Shown: piece by piece, positions 49,505-58,679 of the stretch | Position numbering within the stretch: position 1 is the first letter of the stretch | Layout of the letters: each line of letters opens with the position of its first letter | Origin: JAGVXH01 sp041649755 | Lineage (GTDB): Archaea > Nanobdellota > Nanobdellia > Pacearchaeales > GW2011-AR1 | Length of the DNA: 64,000 bases | Assembly (NCBI GenBank): GCA_041649755.1 | Contig: JBAZMK010000001.1 | Location: 139,765-203,764, forward strand | Direction of reading: 5' to 3' | Translations under genes and position numbers: made by a program | The notes under the pieces: model-generated | Database searches by the model: none | What the model saw: only the letters and a program-made list of their open reading frames with translations | Told to the model about the DNA's origin: nothing

Positions 49505-49837
49505 ATGTCGGATATATTTGAGAACCCCATTTATTGCAAGAACTGCAACAAAAGAATGGAGCTTGCGACGGTAGAAAAGAACGGTTTTCATTTAAGAGTT
49601 TTAAAATGCAATACATGTAAAAATCAAATCGTGCACCCGCAAGATTTAAAAGAATATGAAGATTTCCAAAATTTGAGGAAAAAGAACTTCAGAGTCAAAC
49701 TAAGGTTCGTAGGGAATAGTTATGCTATTTCAATCCCAAGAGAAATAATTGATTTTATGAACGAACAGGAAAGGAAAATGAATGAAATGGTTAATCTAAG
49801 TTTAGAAGAATTTGGGAGGATATCACTGAACTTTTAA
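49505..49837 (+). CDS. Zinc-ribbon AbrB/SpoVT-type regulator
   Basis: A 110-aa protein. N-terminal zinc ribbon C-K-N-C...C-N-T-C (residues 11-37 or so) followed by an AbrB-like beta domain F-R-V-K-L-R-F-V-G-N-S-Y-A-I-S-I-P-R-E-I (about residues 62-82), the swapped-hairpin DNA-binding type. First gene of the chaperone operon; one nucleotide separates its stop from cdc48. Probably binds the operator directly in front and controls the operon. Confidence 0.75.
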   Translation: MSDIFENPIYCKNCNKRMELATVEKNGFHLRVLKCNTCKNQIVHPQDLKEYEDFQNLRKKNFRVKLRFVGNSYAISIPREIIDFMNEQERKMNEMVNLSLEEFGRISLNF

Positions 49838-49838
49838 A

Positions 49839-52151
49839 ATGAAAGAAGAAAATTCAAAGACAATAAAACTAAGGGTTGTTGAGTCCCTGCAAGACGATGC
49901 TTATAAAGGAATTGCCAGAATTGACCCTGTTTTTATGAGAAAACTTGGTCTTGAAAGGGGGGACATTATTTCCATAAAAGACGGGCGTGAGACTTTTTCT
50001 ATTGTTGACAAAGCCTATCCTTCGGATATTGGAGAGGAAATAATCAGAATAGATGGTATTGCCAGAAAAAACGCCAAAACAAGTATCGGAGAAAAAGTTG
50101 AAGTAAAAAAAGCTAATTTAAAGGAAGCACAGAAAATTACTATAGCTCCTGCACAAAAAGGAATGGTTATTCAAGGAGACCCTGAAGGATTAAAGAGGGG
50201 ACTTTTAGGGAAGCCTGTAATTAAAGGTGATTTGATTGTTATGGGAGGTTCTCAAAGAAGGAAAGACCTGATGTCAGATAGTTTTAGTGATTTTTTTGGC
50301 GAAGATTTCTCAGAGATTTTCAGCCAAATGGGTTTTGGTGTGATGCCTGGGGGGATAACACAAATAAGATTTTTAGTCACTTCTGTGACACCGAACAGAC
50401 CTGTAATTATAACAGAAAACACCCAAATTACCCTTAGTTCTAAAGTGGCTGAAACATATGAAGATTCTGTTCCTTCAATTACTTATGAAGATATAGGGGG
50501 GTTAAGTGAGGAAGTAAAAAAGGTTCGGGAGTTGGTTGAACTTCCGCTGAAAAGACCAGAGATTTTCGCAAGACTGGGAATTGAACCGCCGAAAGGTGTT
50601 TTGCTTTACGGACCGCCGGGAACAGGGAAGACGCTTTTGGCGAAAGCTGTTGCAAATGAGTCAGAAGCTCATTTTATTACTATCAATGGACCTGAGATTT
50701 TTAATAAATTTTATGGGGAATCCGAAAAAAGGATAAGAGAAATATTTGAGGAGGCTGAGAAAAATTCACCTTCTATCATTTTTATTGATGAACTTGACGC
50801 CGTTGCTCCAAGCAGAGAGAGTAATATCGGTTCGGGAGAGGTTGAAAGAAGGGTTGTGTCTCAGCTTCTTACTCTAATGGACGGGCTGGAGAGCAGGGGA
50901 AAGATTATTGTTATGGCTGCGACAAACAGACCCGACTCAATTGATGCGGCACTTAGAAGGCCGGGGCGATTTGACCGAGAGATAGAAATTAATGCCCCAA
51001 GCAAAGAAGGAAGGCTTTCAATTTTGAAGATTCATACAAGAGGTATGCCTTTAACGAATGATGTTAATCTAAAAGAAATTGCCTCAAAGACTCATGGGTT
51101 TGTAGGGGCAGATTTGGCTGCACTAACAAAAGAAGCTGCAATGTCTGTTTTAAGAAGAAATCTTCATAAGTTTAATATTGAAGACGGAAAAGATATTCCT
51201 AAAGAAGTATTAGAAGATTTAAAAGTTACTAAAGATGATTTTACAGAAGCTCTTAAATTTGTTCAGCCTTCTGCAATGAGAGAAGTCCTGATTGAAACTC
51301 CAAATATAAGATGGGAAGATATTGGAGGAATAGATTCCGTTAAGAGAGATTTAAGAGAGGCAATTGAATGGCCACTTAAATATCCAGATTCTTTTAAAAG
51401 AATGGGGATAAGACCTCCTAAAGGTATTTTACTTTATGGACCGCCTGGAACGGGAAAGACGCTTTTGGCGAAAGCTGTTGCAAAGGAATCTGAAGTAAAT
51501 TTCATAAAGCTGAACGGACCAGAACTTCAAAAAGAAGGAATTGTTGGGAAGGAAACTGAAAGACTTAGAAAGATGTTTAAGAGAGCAAAACAGGTTTCGC
51601 CTTCTATCATTTTTATTGATGAAATTGATAGTTTTGCAAAGAGAAGGGGGGGTTTTGGAACGATTAGTGACTCAAATGAGAGTTTGATAAATACTCTTTT
51701 AACTGAAATGGACGGACTTGAAGATTTGAAGAATATAATCGTAATTGGAGCTACAAATCGTCCAGATATTTTAGACCCTGCACTTTTGAGACCGGGAAGA
51801 TTTGACCGAATTGTGTTTGTTCCGATTCCTGAAAAGGAAGAAAGATTGAAGATTTTCCAGATTCACACAAAGAATATGCCTTTAGCTAAAGAGATTAATT
51901 TGAATAAGCTGGCTGAAGAGACAGAAGGTTATACAGGGGCAGACATAGAATCCTTAGTTAGAGAGGCTGCAATACTTGCATTAAGAGAAGATATGAATTC
52001 AAAGGAGGTATTTAAGAAGCACTTTGACAAGGCAAAAGAGAAAGTCTCGCCATCTGTTTCAAAGTCTGACCAAGAGAGATATAGACAGATTGAACAGAAA
52101 TACCTGCGAAGTGCAAAGGCTGCTCTTGAAACAACAAGTTATGCCGGATAA
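49839..52151 (+). CDS. Cdc48/p97-type AAA+ unfoldase, copy 1
   Basis: A 770-aa AAA+ ATPase: N domain (about 1-190), D1 with G-P-P-G-T-G-K-T near 262 and I-I-F-I-D-E-L-D near 308, D2 with Walker A near 533 and I-I-F-I-D-E-I-D near 592. Unfolds proteins for the proteasome or recycling. In D2 the pore loop, normally G-P-E-L-L-S-x-W-x-G-E-S-E, is E-L-Q-K-E-G-I-V-G-K-E-T-E and has lost its aromatic residue. Sits in a stress operon with hsp20 and a second copy. Confidence 0.93.
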   Translation: MKEENSKTIKLRVVESLQDDAYKGIARIDPVFMRKLGLERGDIISIKDGRETFSIVDKAYPSDIGEEIIRIDGIARKNAKTSIGEKVEVKKANLKEAQKITIAPAQKGMVIQGDPEGLKRGLLGKPVIKGDLIVMGGSQRRKDLMSDSFSDFFGEDFSEIFSQMGFGVMPGGITQIRFLVTSVTPNRPVIITENTQITLSSKVAETYEDSVPSITYEDIGGLSEEVKKVRELVELPLKRPEIFARLGIEPPKGVLLYGPPGTGKTLLAKAVANESEAHFITINGPEIFNKFYGESEKRIREIFEEAEKNSPSIIFIDELDAVAPSRESNIGSGEVERRVVSQLLTLMDGLESRGKIIVMAATNRPDSIDAALRRPGRFDREIEINAPSKEGRLSILKIHTRGMPLTNDVNLKEIASKTHGFVGADLAALTKEAAMSVLRRNLHKFNIEDGKDIPKEVLEDLKVTKDDFTEALKFVQPSAMREVLIETPNIRWEDIGGIDSVKRDLREAIEWPLKYPDSFKRMGIRPPKGILLYGPPGTGKTLLAKAVAKESEVNFIKLNGPELQKEGIVGKETERLRKMFKRAKQVSPSIIFIDEIDSFAKRRGGFGTISDSNESLINTLLTEMDGLEDLKNIIVIGATNRPDILDPALLRPGRFDRIVFVPIPEKEERLKIFQIHTKNMPLAKEINLNKLAEETEGYTGADIESLVREAAILALREDMNSKEVFKKHFDKAKEKVSPSVSKSDQERYRQIEQKYLRSAKAALETTSYAG

Positions 52152-52162
52152 GTAAAAATAAA

Positions 52163-52555
52163 ATGAACCCCTTCAGTGATGACCCCTTCGGAGAAGACCC
52201 TTTTGATATATTTAGGGAGTTCTTTGGAGAGAGACCATCAAGAAGATATAAGAAGCAGATTATTCAGGGAGAGGAAGAAGAAAGAGTTATTGATTTAATT
52301 GAAACGGATAAAAAAGCCTATCTTATATTTGAACTCCCTGGTTTTGAGGAAGAAGAGATTTCTATAAATGTTAGTGGAAACTTCATTGAAATAATTGCAA
52401 AGAAAAAAGATATGAATGAAGTAAAAGATTATCTTATCAATAAACTTAGTCAGGTTATAAGATATAAGAAAACTCTGCCAAATTTTGTTAATGGAAAAAA
52501 GTTCAGTTATACTCAAAGAAACGGTATTTTGGAGGTGGTATTCAGTAAAAGATGA
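52163..52555 (+). CDS. hsp20: Small heat-shock protein Hsp20
   Basis: A 130-aa alpha-crystallin-type protein. The core spans about residues 38-125, with the conserved Y-L-I-F-E-L-P-G-F near 52-60 and C-terminal I-L-E-V-V-F. Binds unfolded proteins. N-terminal Phe/Asp-rich tail (D-P-F-G-E-D-P-F-D-I-F) precedes it. Stop overlaps the start of the second cdc48 by 4 nt (ATGA). Confidence 0.85.
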   Translation: MNPFSDDPFGEDPFDIFREFFGERPSRRYKKQIIQGEEEERVIDLIETDKKAYLIFELPGFEEEEISINVSGNFIEIIAKKKDMNEVKDYLINKLSQVIRYKKTLPNFVNGKKFSYTQRNGILEVVFSKR

Positions 52556-54693
52556 AAAAGGAAAAATCTGAACTGGAAGTTGCAGAATCTGTGCAGGAAG
52601 ATATAGATAAGGGAATAGCAAGAATACCTTCTGAGATAATGGACCTTCTGGAAATTGCCTCGGGAGAAACCATTGAAATAAAAGCAAAATCTAAACTTGT
52701 TATAAGAGCCTTGAGAAGTTTCAAAAAAGATTTAGGCAAGAAGATTATAAGAATTGACGGAACAACACGTTCAAATATAGGTGCCTCAATTGGTGATAAA
52801 ATAGAAATTTCTCCTGTTAAAGTTAAACCTGCACAATCGGTAACTCTTTCTCCAATGCAGGAAGTTAAATTTTCGGACGACCCCACAGAATATTTCCACT
52901 CAAAAATCCTAAATATTCCTTTAACAGAAAAGCAAAAAATTGTCATTGATGTCTTTGGCACGAGATTAACTTATTTAGTTTCTAAGACCACCCCCAAGGA
53001 AAACTGCATAGTTACTCCATTTACTAAAATAACTGTTTCGGAGCAAGTTCAGGCAGGAAAGGCTACAGGGATTACTTATGAAGATATTGGTGGTCTGAAA
53101 AATGAGATTCAATTAATAAGGGAGATGATTGAATTGCCTATGAAACACCCTGAGGTTTTCCAAAAACTTGGTGTAGGTGCGCCAAAAGGAGTTTTATTAA
53201 CTGGACCGCCGGGAACAGGGAAGACGCTTTTGGCGAAAGCTGTTGCGACTGAGACTGACTCTACTTTTTATTCTATTGCAGGTCCTGAGATAATGAGTAA
53301 GTATTATGGCGAATCTGAAAAACAAATAAGGGAAATTTTTGAAAAGGCCGAAAAAACGTCTCCTTCAATTATTTTTATTGATGAAATAGACTCTATTGCC
53401 CCTAAGAGAGGTGAAGGGGTTGACCAGACTGAAAAGAGAATTGTTGCCCAACTTCTTACTTTAATGGATGGTTTAAAATCAAGGGGGCAGGTGGTTGTTA
53501 TGGCTGCAACGAACCGACCTGAAGATATTGATGAAGCGTTAAGAAGACCGGGGCGATTTGACAGAGAACTAAGAATTAATCCACCTGATGAAGAGGGTAG
53601 AAAGGAGATACTTAGGATACACACAAGAGGTATGCCTTTAGACAAAGATGTAAATTTTAATGAAATTGCTATAAAAACTATTGGTTTCACCGGGGCAGAT
53701 ATTGAAGTTTTATGCAAAGAAGCTGCACTTAAATCTATAAAACCTTATTTTTCAGAACTCAAGAACTTACAGGAAAAAGTTCCGACAGATATTCTTGACA
53801 AGATTAAGGTTTCAAGACAGCATTTTATTGAGTCACTCAAACAGGTTGAACCTTCAGCAATGAGGGAGGTTTTAATTAACAAACCGCATGTTTTATGGGA
53901 AGATGTTGGTGGGCTTGATGATGTTAAAGAAAAATTAAGGGAGCTTGTTGAACTTCCCCTTTTAAGACCCGATTTGTTTGAAAAGGCAGGGATAACTCCC
54001 TCTAAAGGAATCTTACTCTGCGGACCGCCGGGAACGGGAAAGACGCTTTTGGCGAAAGCTGTTGCGACAGAGGCTAATGCTAATTTTATTTCTATAAAAG
54101 GTCCTGAACTTGTTTCAAAATGGGTAGGCGAATCAGAGAAGCATATTAGGGAAATTTTTAAAAAAGCGAGACAAGTTGCTCCATCTATCATCTTTTTTGA
54201 CGAATTTGACTCTATTTCAAAAGAAAGAGGGTCTTCTTTTAACGATTCAACAGAAAAGGTAGTAAATCAGCTACTTACAGAACTTGACGGCATTGAAGAA
54301 CTAGAAAAAGTGATTGTAATTGCTGCTACAAACAGAAAAGACCTTATAGACTCGGCGTTGCTTAGACCTGGGAGGATTGATACAATATTAGAGCTTCCTG
54401 TTCCCGATAAAGAGACAAGAAATAAAATTTTCAGGGTTCACACAAGAAATATGCCTTTAGACAAAGATGTCAAAATTGAGGATTATATTAAAAAAACTGA
54501 GGGCTGGACTGGAGCTGATATTGCGGCATTATGTAGAGAGGCGGGAATGAACGCCATAAAGAAAGTCTATAAATCCAAAGAAAAAGCAAAGCAAGGATGG
54601 TTTATAACAAAAGAAGATTTTGAGAGTGCAATTTCCAGCGTTTCTAAATCTACTGGAAAGCCTATTCATAGTGAAAAAGAGAAAAATAAGTGA
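52552..54693 (+). CDS. Cdc48/p97-type AAA+ unfoldase, copy 2
   Basis: A 713-aa AAA+ ATPase with N domain, D1 (L-T-G-P-P-G-T-G-K-T near 219; F-I-D-E-I-D-S) and D2 (C-G-P-P-G-T-G-K-T near 492; I-I-F-F-D-E-F-D-S). Pore loops are canonical here (S-K-Y-Y-G-E-S-E and S-K-W-V-G-E-S-E), unlike copy 1. Shorter by about 57 residues than copy 1. The tandem copies may form mixed hexamers or have separate clients. Confidence 0.93.
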   Translation: MKKEKSELEVAESVQEDIDKGIARIPSEIMDLLEIASGETIEIKAKSKLVIRALRSFKKDLGKKIIRIDGTTRSNIGASIGDKIEISPVKVKPAQSVTLSPMQEVKFSDDPTEYFHSKILNIPLTEKQKIVIDVFGTRLTYLVSKTTPKENCIVTPFTKITVSEQVQAGKATGITYEDIGGLKNEIQLIREMIELPMKHPEVFQKLGVGAPKGVLLTGPPGTGKTLLAKAVATETDSTFYSIAGPEIMSKYYGESEKQIREIFEKAEKTSPSIIFIDEIDSIAPKRGEGVDQTEKRIVAQLLTLMDGLKSRGQVVVMAATNRPEDIDEALRRPGRFDRELRINPPDEEGRKEILRIHTRGMPLDKDVNFNEIAIKTIGFTGADIEVLCKEAALKSIKPYFSELKNLQEKVPTDILDKIKVSRQHFIESLKQVEPSAMREVLINKPHVLWEDVGGLDDVKEKLRELVELPLLRPDLFEKAGITPSKGILLCGPPGTGKTLLAKAVATEANANFISIKGPELVSKWVGESEKHIREIFKKARQVAPSIIFFDEFDSISKERGSSFNDSTEKVVNQLLTELDGIEELEKVIVIAATNRKDLIDSALLRPGRIDTILELPVPDKETRNKIFRVHTRNMPLDKDVKIEDYIKKTEGWTGADIAALCREAGMNAIKKVYKSKEKAKQGWFITKEDFESAISSVSKSTGKPIHSEKEKNK

Positions 54694-54763
54694 TTTCTAA
54701 ATATATTCAATATATATTTTGCAGTCCAATCTTCTTTATAAATAAGTGAATTTTGAGAAATTG

Positions 54764-55528
54764 ATGAAAGGCGGACTTGGGGTTTTAGAAGGGATTTTGG
54801 GTTCTCTTGATGAAGCAGAACATCATAAGAGGGATACCCGCCGAGAAATAGTCCGAGGTTCCGATGTAAGGGTGAGGAAAGTTATGCGTGTTGGCAATGT
54901 TTTAGCAGTTCAAGAAATTTCTCTTTCTGGAACTAAAATACGCCCAGAAGACCTAAAAGGTGAAAAAATAGAAAATCCTATTTTTAGTAGAAGCTACTTT
55001 AGAAGTCCAGATAATATCTCTCACCTTTATGAATTATTTGAAATAGGACCTTATGACAAAGATTTGGTCTTAGATTACAATAGGGCGGCAAATTCTATTT
55101 TCAGGGTCTCCACTACTTTTGATTCAGTTTGTAGAGATTTAGACCATAGCTTTACTGAACAACTAAAACCAGTAATAAGCTATGCTATTATCACTCCCAT
55201 TATGAGTCTTCAATTTCCTTCTTACGCAGGAATAAGAAGTGGTCACTGCGGATACACAACCCCTACAGATGGAACTATGGTTGTTACGAATCCTTTTAAG
55301 ATAAAATTTCCTACCGATAATTACATAGAGATGTTTTCTAATACTACTAGCAATGAAAGTGCTAATCCCTTACCTGATTTGATAAGCGATTGTAATCTGT
55401 CAGAAAGAGTTATTAAAGTCGTTGATGAAAGCCCAGAATTTCATTCTTTAACCCAACATTTTGTAGATTTAAGTAAGAAAATTGATGAAGTAAGACAAGA
55501 AGAACATAGAAAAGAAATTCGGTTATGA
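54764..55528 (+). CDS. Hypothetical protein
   Basis: A 254-aa soluble protein of unknown function. M-K-G-G-L-G-V-L-E start at 54764 is preferred because TTTATAAAT (54735-54743) is 25 nt upstream; the earlier GTG at 54746 is too close. Mixed alpha/beta composition with a central hydrophobic stretch (A-I-I-T-P-I-M-S-L-Q-F). Ends one nucleotide before the convergent aminopeptidase. Confidence 0.6.
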   Translation: MKGGLGVLEGILGSLDEAEHHKRDTRREIVRGSDVRVRKVMRVGNVLAVQEISLSGTKIRPEDLKGEKIENPIFSRSYFRSPDNISHLYELFEIGPYDKDLVLDYNRAANSIFRVSTTFDSVCRDLDHSFTEQLKPVISYAIITPIMSLQFPSYAGIRSGHCGYTTPTDGTMVVTNPFKIKFPTDNYIEMFSNTTSNESANPLPDLISDCNLSERVIKVVDESPEFHSLTQHFVDLSKKIDEVRQEEHRKEIRL

Positions 55529-56434
55529 TTACTTTGTGGTGCAAATGACTTTTTCTCCGTTAACAACAAAAGTGTGTTCAAACTGGCTTACCGGCGACTT
55601 GCTTTTTTCAATCAGTAGAGGATATTGATAGAGTATACCTGACTTGATTAAGTTAGAAATGGTGAATTTAAGTTTTGTAAAACCTTCCTTTTCAAGCCAC
55701 CTAAGACAGAAGGGGTGGGTTTTGTATTTTTCTTTTATAAAATTAAGAAGCTCTCTTGATTCTCTGTCTCTTACAGGCCTGTCAGAATGCAGGACGTAGA
55801 TTCCTCCTTCCTTGCCTTCATAAATGTCTCCTACGCCGGAAGTTACAAAAGGCTCTATCGCAAAAGCCATATTATAGATTTTTGTTTTGTTCTCGTTTCT
55901 GTAATTTGAAAACGTCAAACCGGCGTGAATAGTGTCTCTGCCTAACTCATGACCTGACAGACTTTTAATTATAGAGAAATCAGTTCCTTCTTTTTGATTA
56001 AACTCTTCTAAGACTTCAAAGACTTTTTCGCCGACTTCGTGAACTTCAAAACCCGACTTTATAATTTTCTCAATCTCTCTAAGAATTTTCTCGTTTAGTT
56101 CAATCATTTTTTCAAACTTTTTATCCTCTGTTAAGTCTATTGAAAATGCGGTGTCGGCGATATATCCATTTATACAAACACCTAAATCAACTTTCAAAAT
56201 TCCCTGTGCAATAGTTTCATCTCCGATTTCAGGAGTGTAATGTGCGGCGATTTCGTTTAAGGACAAATTGACTGGGAAAGCAGGCTCTCCTCCAAGTTCT
56301 TCAATTTTTCTGTCTACTTCAAGGGCAATGTCAATAAGTTTCATTTTTGGTTTGGCAAATTTTCTGATATGGCTACACACTTCACTGGCGATTTTTCCTG
56401 CCTTGATATAATCTTTTATAATCTCTTTATCCAT
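55529..56434 (-). CDS. map: Methionine aminopeptidase, type II
   Basis: A 301-aa metalloprotease removing N-terminal Met. Metal ligands in the pita-bread fold: H (A-A-H-Y-T near residue 65), D-L-G (near 84), D-T-A-F near 95, H-E-L-G near 162 and E-P-F near 192 with a final E (S-Q-F-E-H near 285). The insert typical of the type II form is present. Length matches archaeal enzymes. Confidence 0.93.
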   Translation of the reverse strand: MDKEIIKDYIKAGKIASEVCSHIRKFAKPKMKLIDIALEVDRKIEELGGEPAFPVNLSLNEIAAHYTPEIGDETIAQGILKVDLGVCINGYIADTAFSIDLTEDKKFEKMIELNEKILREIEKIIKSGFEVHEVGEKVFEVLEEFNQKEGTDFSIIKSLSGHELGRDTIHAGLTFSNYRNENKTKIYNMAFAIEPFVTSGVGDIYEGKEGGIYVLHSDRPVRDRESRELLNFIKEKYKTHPFCLRWLEKEGFTKLKFTISNLIKSGILYQYPLLIEKSKSPVSQFEHTFVVNGEKVICTTK

Positions 56435-56493
56435 ATTTTTTTAATAATTTTTAACTATATAAATGTTTAAAACAGCTTAAAACACTAAGATTT

Positions 56494-57177
56494 ATGTTTA
56501 ACGGGAAAGCTAAGAGAATTAGAGAACTTGAAGCTCTTGTCGAGCATTTAAAAAAAGAGAAAAGACAAAGGTGTAGTACTTTAAGAAATTCTATATGTGG
56601 GATTTCCCAACAACAAGTAAACTATCTCTGCGGTCTTATCCCTGATGAAAATTACTTATTTGTAGACCGCCAGGGGATAATTATGGGTTACACTTCTTCT
56701 CTTGCATCTTCTTTAGGTATACGCAGGAACATTGAGGGGCAGGATTACTTGTCTCTTCTTGAAGTTCAGGACGGAGACACTAGAAGAAGATTAAAAAGAT
56801 ACTTTTCCACGGATGAACCATTAGAAGTCAGGTATACTACAAATATTAAAGGAAAAGAAAGAGAGATTGTAATTTGCAAAAAGAAACCCTGCTATCTTTA
56901 TATAGACCTTACAAGTTTTGGTGGAAGAGAAAATGCTAAAGTTATTGCTTATGTTCCGATAATGGTTGAGATTCCAGGGTTTTTCTCAAGAAGACACTCT
57001 AAAAGATTACCTGATTTATCAAAAGATATAATCCCCCCCAGCAATCCTTCAATGAAAATAATTTATGCAGACTTAGTGAAGGAGGGTTGGACAGCAAAAA
57101 GAATTTTAGAATTTCGAGGGGGAGATGAAGGATTAATAAGAGAGTGGAAAAAATTAAATCACCCTAAATCTCCATAA
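56494..57177 (+). CDS. PAS-like domain protein
   Basis: A 227-aa protein: helical coil at the start (residues 5-25), then a PAS-like segment (Y-L-F-V-D-R-Q-G-I-I-M-G-Y-T-S-S-L-A near 54-71, L-E-V-R-Y-T-T-N near 110) and a basic C-terminal region. PAS domains sense ligands or redox state; this one has no kinase or output domain attached. Overlaps the convergent PUA gene by 14 nt. Confidence 0.5.
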   Translation: MFNGKAKRIRELEALVEHLKKEKRQRCSTLRNSICGISQQQVNYLCGLIPDENYLFVDRQGIIMGYTSSLASSLGIRRNIEGQDYLSLLEVQDGDTRRRLKRYFSTDEPLEVRYTTNIKGKEREIVICKKKPCYLYIDLTSFGGRENAKVIAYVPIMVEIPGFFSRRHSKRLPDLSKDIIPPSNPSMKIIYADLVKEGWTAKRILEFRGGDEGLIREWKKLNHPKSP

Positions 57178-57664
57178 CTTTTCTTCTACGTTCTTTAGGT
57201 AAAAAATTGTAGATTATTCCATTACTTATCTTTCCAGTACCGACAAAGTCTTTTTCATCAAAAGATTTTACTGCATAAAAGCCCTTTGATTCTGAAAAAT
57301 CTTTTTTCTGAATTTCGTTTAATTCTATATTTTTACCTTTAAACCAATCTGACTCCTGCTCTTCGGTCAAAACAAAAATCTTTTCTTTTATCTGATCTTT
57401 CCAAATATGAAGTCCGTCTAAACTCAGCCTAAATTCTTCTTTGGAATTTTTAGAAATTTCTTTTCCAACATAAAGACCAACTCTTTCAATCGAAAGTATT
57501 CTCCATAATTCCATAATTTCATTAACGGATAAGCTTCCTGAGTAAGCACAGATTCTTTCATTTCCACTCCTTAATAAAAGCTGAGGAATTTTTTTTATTC
57601 CAAAGTATTCAAAATGGGGAAGTAATTTCTTCTTTTTTGCCTTGTCAAATATTTGTAGTTTCAT
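57164..57664 (-). CDS. PUA-domain protein, partner of NSUN methylase
   Basis: A 166-aa protein whose C-terminal half (Y-A-V-K-S-F-D-E-K-D-F-V-G-T-G-K near residue 130-145, then N-F-L-P-K-E-R-R-R) is PUA-like, and whose N-terminal half resembles a pre-PUA domain (Nip7-like). Overlaps the 3' end of the methylase gene by 20 nt, which implies co-translation. Likely guides RNA binding of the methylase. Confidence 0.7.
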   Translation of the reverse strand: MKLQIFDKAKKKKLLPHFEYFGIKKIPQLLLRSGNERICAYSGSLSVNEIMELWRILSIERVGLYVGKEISKNSKEEFRLSLDGLHIWKDQIKEKIFVLTEEQESDWFKGKNIELNEIQKKDFSESKGFYAVKSFDEKDFVGTGKISNGIIYNFLPKERRRKVMEI

Positions 57665-58646
57665 TTTCTCCTAATTTTTTTATTTTACACAAGAAAAAGC
57701 CGTCAGTATTGTTGTCCTGAGGATAAATTCTTGCGCATTTTTTTAATTCGTCTGAAAGTTTTTCTCCTTCCCAAACAATTATTCCTTCCCTAAATTTGAG
57801 GGGTAAATTAATTTTCTCAATTTTTACATTATGATTTTTTATCAAAGAATTAATTATCATTTCATCTTCTTCAGGCGCCAGAGTACAGGTTGAGTAGACC
57901 ATTTCTCCGCCTTCCTTTAGAATTTTTATCGCCGAGTTAATTAAGCTTCTTTGAGTTTTTGCTATTTTTTTTATCATATTTTCGTTCCACATTTGAAATG
58001 TCTTTGGACTCTTTCTTAATGTACCTTCGCCAGAACAAGGGGCATCAAGGAGAATTTTATCAAATCTAATTTTAGACTTTTTTAATATTTTTTCACAAAA
58101 GGCTGTGCCTTCTTTTCTCGTCACGATTGTATTCATAACACCACATCTTTCAAGGTTTGAGTTAAGTATACTTAACCTTCCCATACTCACTTCGTTGGCT
58201 ATAATAGAACCTGAATTTCCCATCATTGCAGACATTTGAGTTGTTTTACTCCCGGGGCTCGCACACAAGTCTAAAATTACTTCTCCTGGTTTCGGATCTA
58301 AAACAATAACGGGCATCATTGAAGAGACTTCCTGAACATAATAATAGCCGAGAAGGTGTTCTCTGGAATTCCCTAATTCACCTGGTTTATTTCCTTCTAC
58401 GACCATTATTTCAGGAAAATTATTAAAAGGCTGTTTGACTACCCATCCATAATTTTTTAATCTATTTAAAAGTTCATTCGGAGTTATTTTCAGCGTGTTG
58501 CACCTAATATAGTTCGGTGTTGGCGTGTAACTTATTTCAAAAAACTTTTTAGCTTCACTCTCTCCAATAAGTTCGGTCATTCTTTTAATAAAAAGTTCCT
58601 TTGGAGGGAATTTTTCCTTTAGATATGCTGAATAGTCTTTTTGCAT
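57645..58646 (-). CDS. RNA cytosine-C5 methyltransferase (NSUN/NOL1 type)
   Basis: A 333-aa SAM-dependent methylase. V-I-L-D-L-C-A-S-P-G-S-K-T near residue 120 (motif I), L-L-D-A-P-C-S-G-E-G near 200 (motif IV with the assisting Cys), Y-S-T-C-T-L near 250 (motif VI with nucleophilic Cys). Methylates C5 of cytosines in tRNA or rRNA. Followed by its PUA partner. Confidence 0.93.
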   Translation of the reverse strand: MQKDYSAYLKEKFPPKELFIKRMTELIGESEAKKFFEISYTPTPNYIRCNTLKITPNELLNRLKNYGWVVKQPFNNFPEIMVVEGNKPGELGNSREHLLGYYYVQEVSSMMPVIVLDPKPGEVILDLCASPGSKTTQMSAMMGNSGSIIANEVSMGRLSILNSNLERCGVMNTIVTRKEGTAFCEKILKKSKIRFDKILLDAPCSGEGTLRKSPKTFQMWNENMIKKIAKTQRSLINSAIKILKEGGEMVYSTCTLAPEEDEMIINSLIKNHNVKIEKINLPLKFREGIIVWEGEKLSDELKKCARIYPQDNNTDGFFLCKIKKLGENETTNI

Positions 58647-58679
58647 AAAATAGAAAAGTGTAGCCCTTTTTATAGCTTA

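Noticed and set aside
52542..54191. Several minus-strand frames inside the cdc48 genes
   Set aside because: Antisense frames caused by the codon bias of the real genes; compositionally Ser/Phe/Ile-rich shadows.
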